DNA from: Apostichopus japonicus
Taxonomy: Eukaryota > Echinodermata > Holothuroidea > Aspidochirotida > Stichopodidae
Direction of reading: 5' to 3'
Assembly: GCF_037975245.1 (NCBI RefSeq)
Contig: NC_092564.1
Location: 3,187,984-3,251,983, forward strand
DNA: 64,000 nt
Part shown: one piece after another, positions 30,870 through 43,382 of the stretch
Position numbering within the stretch: the stretch's first letter is position 1
Layout of the letters: every line of letters begins with the position of its first letter
Notes under the pieces: generated by a model
What the model was told of the DNA's origin: nothing
The model's input: the letters and a program-made list of their open reading frames with translations, nothing else
Databases searched by the model: none
Position numbers and translations under genes: made by a program

Positions 30870-33554
30870 TTCCCAATATCATTGAAGTATGTTTCATTTT
30901 GGTTCTTTATTTTTTGCCATTTTTTTTTCTTAGTCCTACTTTTTTTCTTTTCTTTTTTGCACCATGAATATTGTTCCGGCGTTTGCCGGACCTGCCGTAC
31001 CGCCCCTGTACCAGCTGTGACAAAGTTGGACAGAAAAGATTGGACTGTATTCAGTTTCATTTAGATTGATTGAACTCCATTTTAAATGTTTAAAATGATG
31101 GCTATAGAATATATCCACATCTAGGTCAGTCAAAATGAGATTGAAAGACAGGTTTGTAAATATTGATTAGGCCTTCATTCTTCTGTCCTTACTATTGCTA
31201 CTTAAACAACGAGACATGGAAAACTTAAAAAATGTGACCAGGAAATTTCTGTTGGTATAGTAAAAGGCCTGTGTAACTTACCATATCATTTGATAAATTA
31301 AGTGAAGTTTAATATTTTTTGGGGTCATTGTCTTCTACAGTTACGACAGGATCAGATAAATAGGATGTTACAAATTTCATTGATTTTGATATATGTGCAA
31401 GTTTTAATATGTCTAACTTACAGTTCACATTACCTGTCGGTTAAATGTTGTACAATATATAAATAATTGTTGAATACCTATGACGAAGGATAACAGGCTT
31501 TTGTGCTAGTCAATGAGAAGCTACAAGAAATGAACTGGAAATTTAAACAGTAAAATATGAGCACCTTTCCACAAGGGACTCCAACAAAGTTTAGAGATTG
31601 TGGGTCCAGGAGTCAGATTCACATTCAGTTGTGTTGAAATTGCTGCCTAAAGCAACACCAAGTCCACATGAAAATCATTGGTAAATATATGGGACCATTT
31701 TGGGGGTACCGTCAACCCCCCCCCCCTCGGTGTCAGGGGTCCTACACTGAAGGCTCTCCAATTTTTGGTTTCCCGAAAGGGAAAACTATGGAGTCACTTT
31801 TATTGACCTCGCAAAATTGTGAGGGGGACCGCGGATTTCAATGTAGGCAATGACTATAACGCAGATCACAAAGTCTGTAATTGCTATTACGGTTAGATTC
31901 GTCCAACACGGCAACATACAGAAACGCTGTACTCAAAGCCTAAGATTTTGTTGTTTGGGCAGGCGACAGGTCGTCGTCATTTCTCAGAAGGCTGCTATTA
32001 CTATGTAAGTTCTGCACTCTTTGTCAATGTTAGAAGACACATTCAATAGGTAGAATAAAGTTATCAAAGGAATTATTAAAATTGTACTTGGTACTATTAA
32101 ATTAAAAACTATTGATAATATAATGTAAATAACATGTCTTAAAATGTTTAAGTATGTTGTGTTTGATACAGAATTTATAAACCCCCTATACAATAGTCCA
32201 TGTACTCGAAGCTTTGGGTAGTACCATTGTTTGATAAGGGGTCACTTAAGTTGGCTTTTAATAAGAACAAAACAAAGAACAAGTTGGCTTTAATAACAAC
32301 AAAAATAGAAATATATATCTTTAACAAAATAACTGCTTGCACAGCAGAAAGACGAATTAGGAACACATTTGTATTATGTATATCTTTCGACTACTCAAAA
32401 ATGAACATTACATACCAACATTATGCATTACAAATAGAACTCCTGTGACAAATATTATGCAGTGCAGGTAGGACCCTTGCCATGTCATCTGCGAATTAAT
32501 CAGAGTAAATGTATGCGAAGTTCTTCAATACAGCCCTCATTTTCTTTTGGGAAACATTTCATACCGTAGTTTTGATGATAGTGGTGGTTTATCGCCATGA
32601 TTGTTGTTTCCATTAGGATGTCATTACATATTGATAAACAGCAATGTCAGCACATCTTAGAGATGCATATTTTCATCTTTTGATAATTGTTTAAAAAGTT
32701 TTAATCTAAGTGCAAGAACAAAAAATTTTTTTTATCCTAACTGTAAATAAATTTTCTCTTACATTATCTGTAGCCATTATCATACAACAATAGAACATCT
32801 GTTGAAACTGAGAAAGTGATAAGAACTTTCATCTCTAAAGCATCTCATCAGAATCTGAAAGTACTCCCTCAATTTTTGTTACTTCTTGTAAACTTTGAAG
32901 AACAGAAAAAAAGTTCCTGTCGTAATATGAATAATGGACTACATCATGAAAGTTTGATCCAAAGTTGAGAAAACTTAGAAGTATTGATGTCATAAAGATA
33001 TATTGTATCAATGGTTCTGTCTTCGAAACTGATATTTGGTTTCGATGATACTCGTAACCTATGCAGTCATGCAGCTGGAGTGACAAGTGGTGTAGTTTGG
33101 GTAAATTAATTTACCGTCTACCAAATGGTTCAACAATTTTTCGCTAAGATCGTGGCTCTCCTGCACTCTGAACGCAATTGGGGTCTATAGTTTTTCGTAA
33201 GATCGTAATTGTTGATTCATTGATATATATACGATGCAAAGAAATAAAAAGTGAAAATCATCAGTAAGATATGTTCGATGAATAATACAGTGTGATTTTT
33301 AGTATAACTCGCTAGACCTAGACCTCTTTATATCCATATGTCAAAATTTTGGCCAAATTGTTAAAAGCTCCTTTCGGATAAATGAAAGATAGAATATGAA
33401 TAAACTTGAAAGGAAATTTAGTTACCACGCTTAAGCAATTCGATCCACTGGACTCTTTCGTTTCTTTCCTTTAGTGATTAAAGTTTGAGCAGCGTAGTAT
33501 CCTCTCCATTGCAAGCCCCTTCCCTTCTCCGGTGCGCCTGTATCTTTCGAAAAG
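30870..33554. other. AT-rich stretch with no recognised gene
   Basis: No exon, RNA gene or element with defined ends is recognised. A short C run lies near 31717. Confidence 0.4.
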
Positions 33555-33558
33555 TTAA

Positions 33559-33911
33559 AGGGAGTGAAGACTCGCGCACAAAGAGAAACGTCTGATGCCG
33601 GTAATCTGACCTAGTTTCGAATGAGGTGTAACAGAAGTGTTAGACACCACAGAAAATACGCACACAGCTGGCTACCTTCTGTAATTAGACACTAGTGTAC
33701 AGTCAGTACATATAGCTGCGTTCAATACCCACAGCACAGTGTACAAACGGTTCAGCGATGGACATCTCAGGTCCAGCTAAAGATAACAAGGTATCACGTT
33801 TCATTACTGTCTGCATTTTGTAGCGACAAGCAGAAAACTTCACTTGCAAGCAACGGAATGTTAACTTTTTAATGATGGCGGCACGCTGTTTGGGGCGAGT
33901 CTTCAATGCTT
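33559..33911 (-). mobile_element. TTAA-target MITE (family T1), copy 4
   Basis: Flanked by TTAA (33555-33558, 33912-33915). Left end AGGGAGTGAAGACTCGCGC, right end GGGGCGAGTCTTCAATGC. Same orientation as copy 1. Confidence 0.85.
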
Positions 33912-33915
33912 TTAA

Positions 33916-35312
33916 AGCTTGAAACACTTCGTATCTAAACATTGTCAAAACTCCTGTAGTTTAGACCTAAAATGCGTCATGTACGAACATTCAAATAACA
34001 CCATATGACAAAATGGAAATCTTCCTATTTTTTAATTGATTAATTGGAGTAAAACTTGACTAGGCCAGCTGATTGCTACAGGATGTTAACACGGAATAGC
34101 ATGAAAAGTATGATATTAAGGATCCATTACAACTTATCAAGTTAAATCGTGTTCATTGTTTTTATTCCCCAAATAAACAGTAGGCCTACAGTAAGTGTTT
34201 AGAAATGAATAATTACATTCGTTTTGGATTCTATAGACAACAAAATATTCCCAACAGAGACACTGCTGACACCAGTATTAATTCACATAAGAAAATTAAA
34301 ATTGTCTTCTCTTCATCATTTGAATTTGAAACTTGATTAGCCAAAGTTATGAACTTCATTCTTATGGTATTTTAATACTTGAAGAACATTAAGATATTTG
34401 CTATCACATTATAGCAAATTAAAGTTCATTTTTACCTTAGTAATTCTTAGTTTTACCTTAGTTTTACAACAGGTTTACAGTTTCTAATGTCCCTGAGCTA
34501 TCGATCAGTTTCATCATACATAGATGGGTGCATGGTCTATCACGGAGCTCTTGTTGTAGACCTTTATGGGAATCTGCCATTTCATCGTTCGCTTCCGCCC
34601 GCCGCCCTGGCCCCAATCAATATTCGCGGGACGATGCAATGGTCATCAAAGTAAAGGTTTTCTTTGAAAGTAATATGACTAGTTTGGCTTTGGTGAAATA
34701 ATGAAAATATAGAAATATGCCGTCGGTTATATTATATCAGTATAGTAAACGTCACGGTAAAGAATAAGCAACACTTCGGGACATACAAAAAAGAAACATA
34801 TAGCTTTTTGTAGCAGAGTAGTAGAACGTATTTTATTTTCTCTCTTATGCAGATCATATAGAATCACACTGTCTATCGCTTCTTGCCATGTTACATCGTA
34901 TTTGCACATCGCACACTACTGTACGTGATAGGCTATATATGTATTTCTACCGCACTAACACTGTAAGCATAGAGTTCAGTCCGTTTCAGTTAAGTCGAGT
35001 TTCTTATATCAACTGAACAGAGTTAACCAAAAGCATGCAGTCCCGTCGGCTAATTTAATAGTTTTTTTTTTTAAGTCAAGTTGCTGTACAGACGGCATGT
35101 GACGTCAATGATATCAACAACACAGATATTGGTTGGTCAATATTTGAGTATCAATTCAAATAGGAAATTTCTCATAAGGCCAGGTTGACACCATGGAGAA
35201 AATATATCTAATAAAACCAAACACACACACATACACAAACTCATCTAACATTTGACCTCACTTAAACATGGTAAGTCCACCCCATGTGATGGTGCCACCC
35301 TATAGTTCCCCC
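33916..35312. other. non-coding stretch
   Basis: Mostly AT-rich; a GC-richer patch near 34591-34640 (CCGCCCGCCGCCC) has no gene structure that I can recognise. Confidence 0.35.
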
Positions 35313-35321
35313 TTCCCGTCC

Positions 35322-36230
35322 GCGAAATTATTTTTCCCACTTCGACGCGGCCACATGGGCGTGGCTTATGAATACGTCAGAGGCCGGCAAGTTTGTGACT
35401 TCGACTTCGAGCTCTTACGTATATAGCTCTTTAATTATATACTCAGCTAATATACTCAGGCCCAATATACTCAGGCCTAAGACATGACTTCATGAGATCC
35501 ATGATGATGTGCGACTGCTTCTCCCAGTCAATCGGGTCTTCTTGGAGCTCTTGAGGTAAATTCCATCACAAAATCAAACTGTGTTTGTTTATTAGATGTG
35601 TTATGAACCTCCCGTGTCAGGAAAAGTTTGGAAAAGAACCTCCCGTGACAGCAGGGTCTGGAAAAGTTATAAATGAACCTCCCGTGGTATTGATTATTAC
35701 ACTTCATATTACACCAGGTAGGCCCACTGACCTTTCAATGCTAAAAACCTACAAAGATACATGTATTGTATTGTGCCCCATATTGTTTTATCCATCATTC
35801 TAAATTATTTGTTCATTTATAAATGAACCCCCTTTTAAACTGCAGTAAGGAGCCTACGTGCTTTCATCATTAGTTTACGTACGCTACTGGGTATTGTTAC
35901 GGACTTGAAATATTCTACCCATTTTATTAAACAGTTGTCACTTGCGTCTGTATTAACTATAACCAGGGAGCTGTTACTGTTAGAGTAGCAGCTCCCTGCT
36001 ATAACTATGCCTAAATAGCAATGTCCCTCTGTACTATACTATTTATTACACTGGTACGTGTACTAGAATCCCTGACATGTAACTTAATTGAGAACTTTCA
36101 GCACCCAAACAAACACCCGAGAGATGTCACTGCATAGTCTGTGACGTAGACCAATAAGCCGTAACAACGACCGATAGTCCACGCCCATTATGCTAATATG
36201 GCCGCGTCGAAGTGGGAAAAATAATTTCGC
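35322..36230. mobile_element. MULE-like non-autonomous transposon, 909 bp
   Basis: It has 32-bp perfect terminal inverted repeats (GCGAAATTATTTTTCCCACT and on to GCGGCCA). Identical 9-bp flanks TTCCCGTCC sit at 35313-35321 and 36231-36239. A 9-bp duplication with long inverted ends is characteristic of the Mutator superfamily. The interior has several CCTCCCGTG words and a small hairpin (35962-35998) but no transposase. Confidence 0.82.
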
Positions 36231-36239
36231 TTCCCGTCC

Positions 36240-36689
36240 CCCCTCTAAATTACATCAACCCACACAATTTCAGCTCGGTAACCCAAGGGGTGTGAGTTGG
36301 GCAGAAATGTTGGTGGTCGATAGAGTGCAAAATCTCATTCCCGAACACCGCATGTAGGGATGATATTAAACTAGCCTCGAAGTTTGTGGGTGTCTCGCGA
36401 CAGCCCCCCACCCCCACCCAGGGTAATAACATGCATCATAGTATTCATGTCACGAGGGAGTATAGAGGACGGCTTCGATGACTTTAATATGTAGTTCGTA
36501 TATTCATTTTTGTAAGTAGAACATCCATATTCCTTTCTGGGGAGGTCGAAGGTCATTTGAGGTCAACAGAGTTGAAAGTCTGACAACCTTGTACACACGA
36601 TAACACCAAAAGCAACAATGAATACATTCATATTGGGATTATGAGTGCACCTTAGTTAGAAAAACAACTATTGTTTTCTGCAAAGGTCT
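36240..36689. other. non-coding stretch
   Basis: A C run near 36404. The words GGTCATTTGAGGTCAACAGA near 36552 resemble text near 63640-63800, suggesting a shared diverged repeat. Confidence 0.3.
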
Positions 36690-37170
36690 TACTAAGATGA
36701 AATCCTTGCTACGCGCTTGTTTCATGAATGGTGCTAAAGTTTTGAATGTGACCTTATCATTTTTGCAGTTACTTTATTGCTATAGTCACTTTCTTCAGGT
36801 ACAGATCCGCAGTGATTGCAGTCATTAAAAGTTGATTAAAGTACTCTATCCAGAAGTGACGTCAGAGGTTTCATTAATTCAACTGGTTCTTTGACATGAA
36901 ATGCCCATTTAATTCTGATGAGCACCCACTTGAGTTAATTCATATGAATTTATTAGACTGCAGATAAAACCAGGGAACTGCTACTCCCTTTGCCTCGTAA
37001 AGCGTTTCCCCATAGTGAGACAGTAATGTATTCTCTTGAGAATTTGTATTATTAATTGCTGGTTTCTAGCTTCACCTAGAAGGAAAACTAGTTTCTTTTG
37101 GAAGAAACCAAACCTGCACACAAAGTGTGACAAGGAATTACGAAACCTTTTGGCTTTCTGGTTCTTTTAA
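36690..37170 (+). repeat. diverged direct repeat, copy 1
   Basis: It shares ACTAAGATGAAATCC, TGACCTTATCAT, TTTGCAGTTACT and GAAAGAAACCAAACC-type words in order with 38010-38400. The similarity is broken by small indels. Identity unknown. Confidence 0.6.
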
Positions 37171-38009
37171 ACTATTAATATTACATTATTCAGTTTCAGC
37201 GTCGAGCCGGAGGGGGGGGGGGGTCGCCCTCCCAAAGAGAGCGAAAGGTGGAGGGAGAGGTGGAGAGAGAAGAAGAAAGAGTGGAGAGAGAGTAATGGGG
37301 GGGGGCTTTAGCGGGGAGAATTTGGAGAACAACGTAGTGAGATCTCACACAAAATTTCAGAAGTGTGGAAATTGGAATATCTCATTCCCATTGATGACTT
37401 AAATTGGGCTTCGTAGGAATAGCGTTATATATATTAGACTTGGCCCCCCCCCCCATCCCCACCCCCTTCTACTATCTACGCCGGTAGCCTACACAGAGTC
37501 ACCCTTTCAAAAAGGAATGCAAACAAGCAAATTGTAGGTTACCTATATATAGGGGCAGAATTCGAACCAAAATGTTTTTTTTTAAATTTATTCACTCGAT
37601 TTGGCCGGTAAATTATCTAAATTTGACTGGTTATAGGTTACAGAAAATTGGCAACCTGATGTAGGCTGTGAACTAAGTACAAAGTTCAAACTGGTATCAC
37701 ACCGTAGCGCCATCGTATTGTTTGCTTTTTGTATTACTGGCTACTCGCTACTGCCACAGTGCCACGGATTTGACAAGGCCACTCTGGAATTAGCTTCGAT
37801 TTCTATTTTGAGTGAGTTATTACCTGCTTTAATGTCGATTGGATAATCATTGAAAACTCTGAAGCCTCTAAAGTCCACCATATTCGTATAGCTTCCATGG
37901 ACTTTGCCCTATACCCCACCAGGGGCCAGTGGTGGGACCCCGGACCCCACGCAGTTTGCGCAAAGCGTTCTCGTTAACAATCAATCAGTTGAATCCACCC
38001 CCTCTCCCT

Positions 38010-38400
38010 ACTAAGATGAAATCCTGGCAACGCGCTGTTTCATGGATGTAATGGTCTATTTTTCAAATATACTGAAGCAACACTAACGCTTCGAATATGA
38101 CCTTATCATATTTGCAGTTACTATATTAGTTCGGTCACTTCCTTCAGGTATAAGAACCACAGTGCATGATTGCACTTATCAAAAGGTGATTTAAGTACTC
38201 TGTTCAGAACTGAGGCCAGAGGGGTTATCAATTTAACTGGTTTTATGACCATTACAAATTGGGGATTGTTTCCTTAATTGCTAGTTTCTACTTTCTTCTA
38301 GGAAAAAATGTTTCTTTTGAAAGAAACCAAACCTTGCACATAAGTGTTAGCGACAAGGAATGACGAAGCCTTTTGACTAACTGGTTCTGGTCTCAATACG
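38010..38400 (+). repeat. diverged direct repeat, copy 2
   Basis: Partner of 36690-37170, about 1.3 kb downstream in the same orientation. It may be two old copies of one dispersed element or a local duplication. Confidence 0.6.
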
Positions 38401-39082
38401 TGTTTCCTGATGAATTTCGGAAAACAAACTTTCGGAGCAGATTCAATGTTGCTTATTCTAAATGCACTCTGACCTGGTGGGTTTAATTGAAAAAGCTGTC
38501 TCAATCGAAAGAAAGAAATTTATTTTCTGTTGCCCTTATGGCGCGAACGATTTACCTTAAAATCACTGCGACCGTCCATATCAACATGTTCATTACACAA
38601 AGGTAACCCATATATACTCGTACCGTCCACTTTTTTTACCCAATTTCACGGAGGAAACGTCTGAAAACACCTGTTTATTCCTTGCAATGGAAAGAAATGA
38701 CCAATTTCGCAAGCTACATTTGTAAGTCCAAAAGACAGATACTATTCAAGAGAAGAAACTTAACACAGGCTAGTCACGAAATTGAAAGTAGTCCTAGACC
38801 TAACGGTCGTAAACAAAACAGAGAGATTTGATTGGCGCATGATCTGTAGGGCGGTGCTCGCAAATTTTGATTGACTCGTTAATAAATTTGGATTTTTATT
38901 CAGCTCAAACTGTTTAACAACAGATAACTCAAAAAAATAATAATTAATATTAATATGAAAGTTGCATAGAACGGTGTCATTTTCACTGAGCTTTTGGGGC
39001 AGCAAGCTGGACAGGTCGAAATTGGACAGGTGGAGTGGTTGGACAGGTGGAGTGGTCGAAGTTGGACAAGCTGGACAGGTGG
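38401..39082. other. non-coding stretch with a short GGACAGGTGGAGTG repeat
   Basis: No gene seen. A short tandem repeat of GGACAGGTGGAGTG-type words lies at about 39008-39085, directly before a SINE. Confidence 0.4.
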
Positions 39083-39320
39083 AGTGTTAGCTCAGTGGTT
39101 AACGCCGGTGCCTTTCAATCATAAGGTCCCCGGTTAGAGTCACTACCAGATTAATGTATGTCGTCCAGTTACAGAGTTGTTGACAATTAACAATTCATAA
39201 TCATGGACGTTAAATATGAATGTGAGAGACTGACTTCGGTCAGCTTGCGGCTTTGATAAGCCAATTAGGCTTTTTCGCCAGTTCCTGCTTGCAGGGGGAT
39301 CTAATATACATACATACAAG
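39083..39320 (+). repeat. tRNA-derived SINE (family B), near full length
   Basis: The head has A-box-like TTAGCTCAGTGGTTAACG and B-box-like GGTTAGAGTC. The body has TCATAATCATGGACGTTAAA and AGAGACTGACTTCGGTCAGC, then an ATACATACAT tail. Other copies are at 11163-11350 and 42183-42325. Confidence 0.8.
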
Positions 39321-39482
39321 TTTAAATTTGGCAAACTCACATTGAGACTTTAAACTATCCATACTACATTGGTCAAATTCATTTCGCGGATGGTCTGTCT
39401 TCCAACTAAAAGCTACTTTTAATCAATACTAAAGTTGGCAAATATGGATGTCCTTGAGTATTAACATCTGTATCCAGGTGTA

Positions 39483-39485
39483 TAA

Positions 39486-39564
<79 letters not shown>
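39483..39564. repeat. (TA)n microsatellite
   Basis: About 80 bp of near-pure TA dinucleotides with two interruptions. Confidence 0.95.
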
Positions 39565-39568
<4 letters not shown>

Positions 39569-39660
39569 TGGTTGGTTGGCGTCTATCTTGGCGCAGAGTG
39601 CTCAATGTCCAGTGGACAGAGCGGAATATATGTTGATACTAGTTGAGACTAGTGGAACAC

Positions 39661-39768
39661 TAGTAGTTGTAACTCGGAGTTTCACGCGTTTTAGCGATCG
39701 TCAGACAACTCAGTCTGACTGAGTTGTCTGACGATCGCAAAACGCGTGAAACTCCGAGTTACAACTAC

Positions 39769-39770
<2 letters not shown>
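39661..39770. ncRNA. 110-bp palindrome of two hammerhead-like ribozyme motifs
   Basis: The arms 39661-39715 and 39717-39770 are reverse complements apart from one inserted base. In the plus-strand copy: AGTTGT (stem I), CTGACGA (39728-39734), stem II TCGC-AAAAC-GCGT, GAAA, CTC-C-GAG (a 3-bp stem III), the triplet GTT, and ACAACT closing stem I. All core positions fit CUGANGA...GAAA; the closing stem II pair is T-T. The minus strand carries the same motif. Flanked by TA-rich DNA. Confidence 0.6.
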
Positions 39771-39808
<38 letters not shown>

Positions 39809-40052
39809 ATATATATATTTATGCGAATCAATATTAGGCTAATCATATTCAGTATTTTGAACGTATTTACATAACCATCATATCGGCAGATTGGCGGATT
39901 CGCTGCTCAAAGCTTTAAAACCTACGTACAATTTGAATGTGAATGTTAACAATGTAGTTCAATCGTTTTCTGCTCTCTTGTGGTTTTCAATATGAACTGT
40001 AGCCATGCACGTGTCGTGATAGTTGTGATATTAACTGTGCGACAAATACACG
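39771..40052. other. TA-rich stretch between palindrome and next element
   Basis: It has (TA)n remnants to about 39822. No other feature seen. Confidence 0.4.
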
Positions 40053-40060
40053 AGACGTTT

Positions 40061-40534
40061 ATGGCAAGCCATGTGGGACAACTGACACTGCATAATATAT
40101 CCGTGTATTAATTCGAATATATACGCGTATTAATTCGAATACACATGTGTTTTAGCCTACCTGTGTAAAGTTTCGCTTTATGAAGCCATCTCGCGAGCCC
40201 GCCAATACATATATCATTGGTATATCATACACAGCAAGAGCGGGAATGTTTTTTTCGTGTATATTCTAATTAATCCGTGCATATATTGGTTTTTATCCCC
40301 ATATGTATTTTATTTAATACGTGTATATATTCGAATTAATACGTGCCATATTCGAATTAATACGTGTACATATTCGAATTAATACGTGTATATATTCGAA
40401 TTTATACGTGTATATATTCGAATTAATACGCGGATATATATTAAGCCATATGATTGGTTTATAATATATACCCGTATATATTCCAATTAATTCGCGGATA
40501 TATTATGCAGTGTTTGTCCCACATGGCTTGCCAT
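40061..40534. mobile_element. palindromic-array transposon D (ends ATGGCAAGCC), 474 bp
   Basis: The ends are inverted over about 55 bp, starting ATGGCAAGCCATGTGGGACA and read in reverse at the right end. Perfect 8-bp target duplications AGACGTTT sit at 40053-40060 and 40535-40542. The interior is an array of about 22-bp units built on the palindrome TTCGAA with ATTAATACGTGTATA spacers. No coding capacity. Confidence 0.85.
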
Positions 40535-40993
40535 AGACGTTTAACAAAATACTTCGGGGGATTAAAAATCATCATGTAACTCTCATTTCTATAGAAACGC
40601 CAGATTTCCCCTTGAACTAAGTAACCCCATTTTAATATGCATTGTAAATTTCGTGAAACGTGTCGGGAGGGTAAGTCTGTAAATCTATGTAGTGTCATGG
40701 AGCTTATCTGTTTATAGCTCCATGGTAGTGTATACGAAGTTATTGGGTCGGAAGAAAATACTCCCACAGTCGAACTCAGTGAACTGTGGCACGTCGATCC
40801 GATACCAATCAATGGCTTAATTAACAGACTATGGTAACCTATAATTGCCAGAGTGAAGGAGAGTACACATGGGACAGGTCACCAAAGTCCCCGTCTACCC
40901 CCCCCCCCCCTCCCTCCACCCCTTTAGTATATATTTTCATCACGTTTGATCTATGAACCGAAATGTAATACATAAGCCACAAGTTCTACGTTC

Positions 40994-41313
40994 AAATTCC
41001 GATGATACCAACATCGGAAAGTATATTCCTTTTCTGGGTTCCGGTTTCTTTTAGTGAAGCCGTATTTTTTATTGTTAAGCGCTGTCATTTCACGTCCGTA
41101 TACAATTGTTATATAAATATAAGCTACCATACATATGTAGACCGCAAAGGGTTAAATTCCGATGATACCAACATCGGAAAGTATATTCCTTTTCTGGGTT
41201 CCGGTTTCTTTTAGTGAAGCCGTATTTTTTATTGTTAAGCGCTGTCATTTCACGTCCGTATACAATTGTTATATAAATATAAGCTACCATACATATGTAG
41301 ACCGCAAAGGGTT
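40994..41313 (+). repeat. perfect 160-bp tandem duplication
   Basis: Two adjacent 160-bp copies (AAATTCCGATGATACCAACA to GACCGCAAAGGGTT) with essentially no differences by eye. Very recent, or an assembly artefact. Confidence 0.9.
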
Positions 41314-41443
41314 GCACTCCGTCGATCTATAAGGTGTTCTAGTTTGGGAATACCCGACCATACATGATCTGGAAACGTACCGGTAGATTTACCAAACAGT
41401 CACAGCTATCCGATTTACTTAATCTGAAATATTTTAGAACAAC

Positions 41444-41613
41444 ATGGCGCTGCTTCGAAGATCGGCGTTGTCTTTAACGCACCCCAAACTGCATTATACT
41501 AGCGTCGACTTATCAGCCTTCTTAGTGCAGAGAAAAATCAGAAATGGCCATGGGAACCATCTCTTTATTGAACAAATTTCACCAGGCGGAATTATCCACA
41601 GTGGAGGCATCAG
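41444..41613 (+). CDS. possible first coding exon of an unidentified gene
   Basis: The ATG is in good context (AACATGG). The peptide starts MALLRRSALSLTHPKLHYTS, Arg/Ser/Leu-rich without acidic residues, like a mitochondrial presequence. The frame is open to a candidate donor CAG/GTACAT at 41613 (56 codons plus two bases). I see no continuing exon and do not recognise the protein. A second frame (ATG 41544) is also open across the same donor, so the reading frame is unsure. It could be a chance ORF. Confidence 0.3.
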
Positions 41614-42182
41614 GTACATACTTTTCCATCAATCATTTTATAATTAATTACATTAATTCACTGCAAAAGGTAAATCAAAGTGTACTACTGATTTATGGTA
41701 GTCGTATTGTTCTCACCCTGCTTATACTTCCAATTCACTTATATATACCAACATCGATCCCTGCGGTACACATCTTCCCGCATTTCACCGCCAACTATGC
41801 AACTTATACCACAGAGGAAAACAGACCTCCATGCTTGAACCAGGGAGTTCCATAACCACTTCCTGCTTGAACCAGGGAGTTGTCCATAGCAACTCACTGC
41901 TTGGGCGATCGTAGGCTTTGTTAGAGCTCTTTTGGAACACTGGGAATGTTCACATGATTAGATGTAAGATATCACAATGATGGGCAATCCATAATTTAGC
42001 CATCCAACTTTGAAAGGGTTGATACCTGTAGCATTGTAACAGTTTGCTAACAAGTCTTGTTCACATGTCAGAACGCAATGAAGATATAACATGTACCGTA
42101 AGGGCGATCACGCATTATCGGTATCTTTTTACAAAAGCGATTTACATTGCTAATAAGAACAGGCAAACATTAATCATGTATG

Positions 42183-42325
42183 GGTGTATGTATGTATGTG
42201 TTTTAGATCCTCCTGCAAGCAGGAACTCGCGAAGAAGCCTCACTGCAGGGCTTATCAAAGACGCAAGCTGACCGAAGTCAGTCCCTTACATTCATGTTTA
42301 ACGTCCATGATCATGAAGTTCCCCT
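42183..42325 (-). repeat. SINE family B fragment, reverse orientation
   Basis: The plus strand reads TGTATGTATG, TTTTAGATCCTCCTGC, AGCTGACCGAAGTCAGTC and AACGTCCATGATCATGA, the reverse complement of the family B body. It stops 30 bp before the CACTG element. Confidence 0.75.
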
Positions 42326-43382
42326 CTTTGTACGAATGTCAGAGAGCCGTCCGTGTACACTGAAAACTTAAATTGGTTCACCGACTAACAAAACGTTAGT
42401 CCATCTGGTGCCTCTCCCGACTAACATAGCCTTAGTCAGTTGCTATACCGACTAATTTATTCCTTAGTCAGTTGGATTTCTTAGTCGGTCATCTTAGTCC
42501 GTCAGCTTAGTCGATCAACAATTTCTCAGTCGGTAAATGTATATTAGTCAGTTACATTAGTTGGTGACATTAGTCGGTCTTTACCGACTAATTTATATGA
42601 GCCACCGACTAGTTTATAGCAGGTTTTACATTAGTCAGGATGGTGCCTCTCCCGACTAACCTTTCTTAGTCGGTATCGACTGACTAGTTGCACTGACTAG
42701 ATTCACTGAAAGAATTAAACCCGACTAGTTTCACTGACTAGTATCACTGAAAGAAAAGAGAGCAGAAGAAACACAAATAATGTGTACGTTGGCAGTACTT
42801 ATTTCTGATAAAACTTCTGATGTCTACAAAAGGCTGACTTTCGACAGATAGAGAAGAAATCACTGTAAATAAAATCTGAAAATCTGATTTTTTTTTTCCA
42901 ACAAAGTTAAGACAAGTTAATAGATCAAACATGAATCGCAAAAGTATAGCACTGCACAATAATGCAAAGTTGAATCTTGGGCAAGGGTTCCTCATGACTT
43001 TCGTATTAAAGTGGTACCCCAAATCGACACCAGTTAAGTCTTCACGAACAAAGAGTGTTTCTCATAACTACAAATGGCCTCCCACTTGTCTTCAGGAAGC
43101 CAAAATCTGCACCATTATTGACCTGTGAACAGAAAATATGATATACGTGTAAGCACAGATACAGATATAGCACATGATAACTCACATTATCATAAACATA
43201 CATTTACATTAAAATTTTATAACATATTGGGAGGTATACATTTAAATCTAGGTCCGTCAAATTATAAGCCAGGAATAGCAGCTTTTACCAAATTATTATT
43301 AGCTTTGCACAGCATAACACCAAGTTATTTCTCAAAGCTTAATAATTATGTTAATCATGTTAATAATGATCCCAATAGACCG

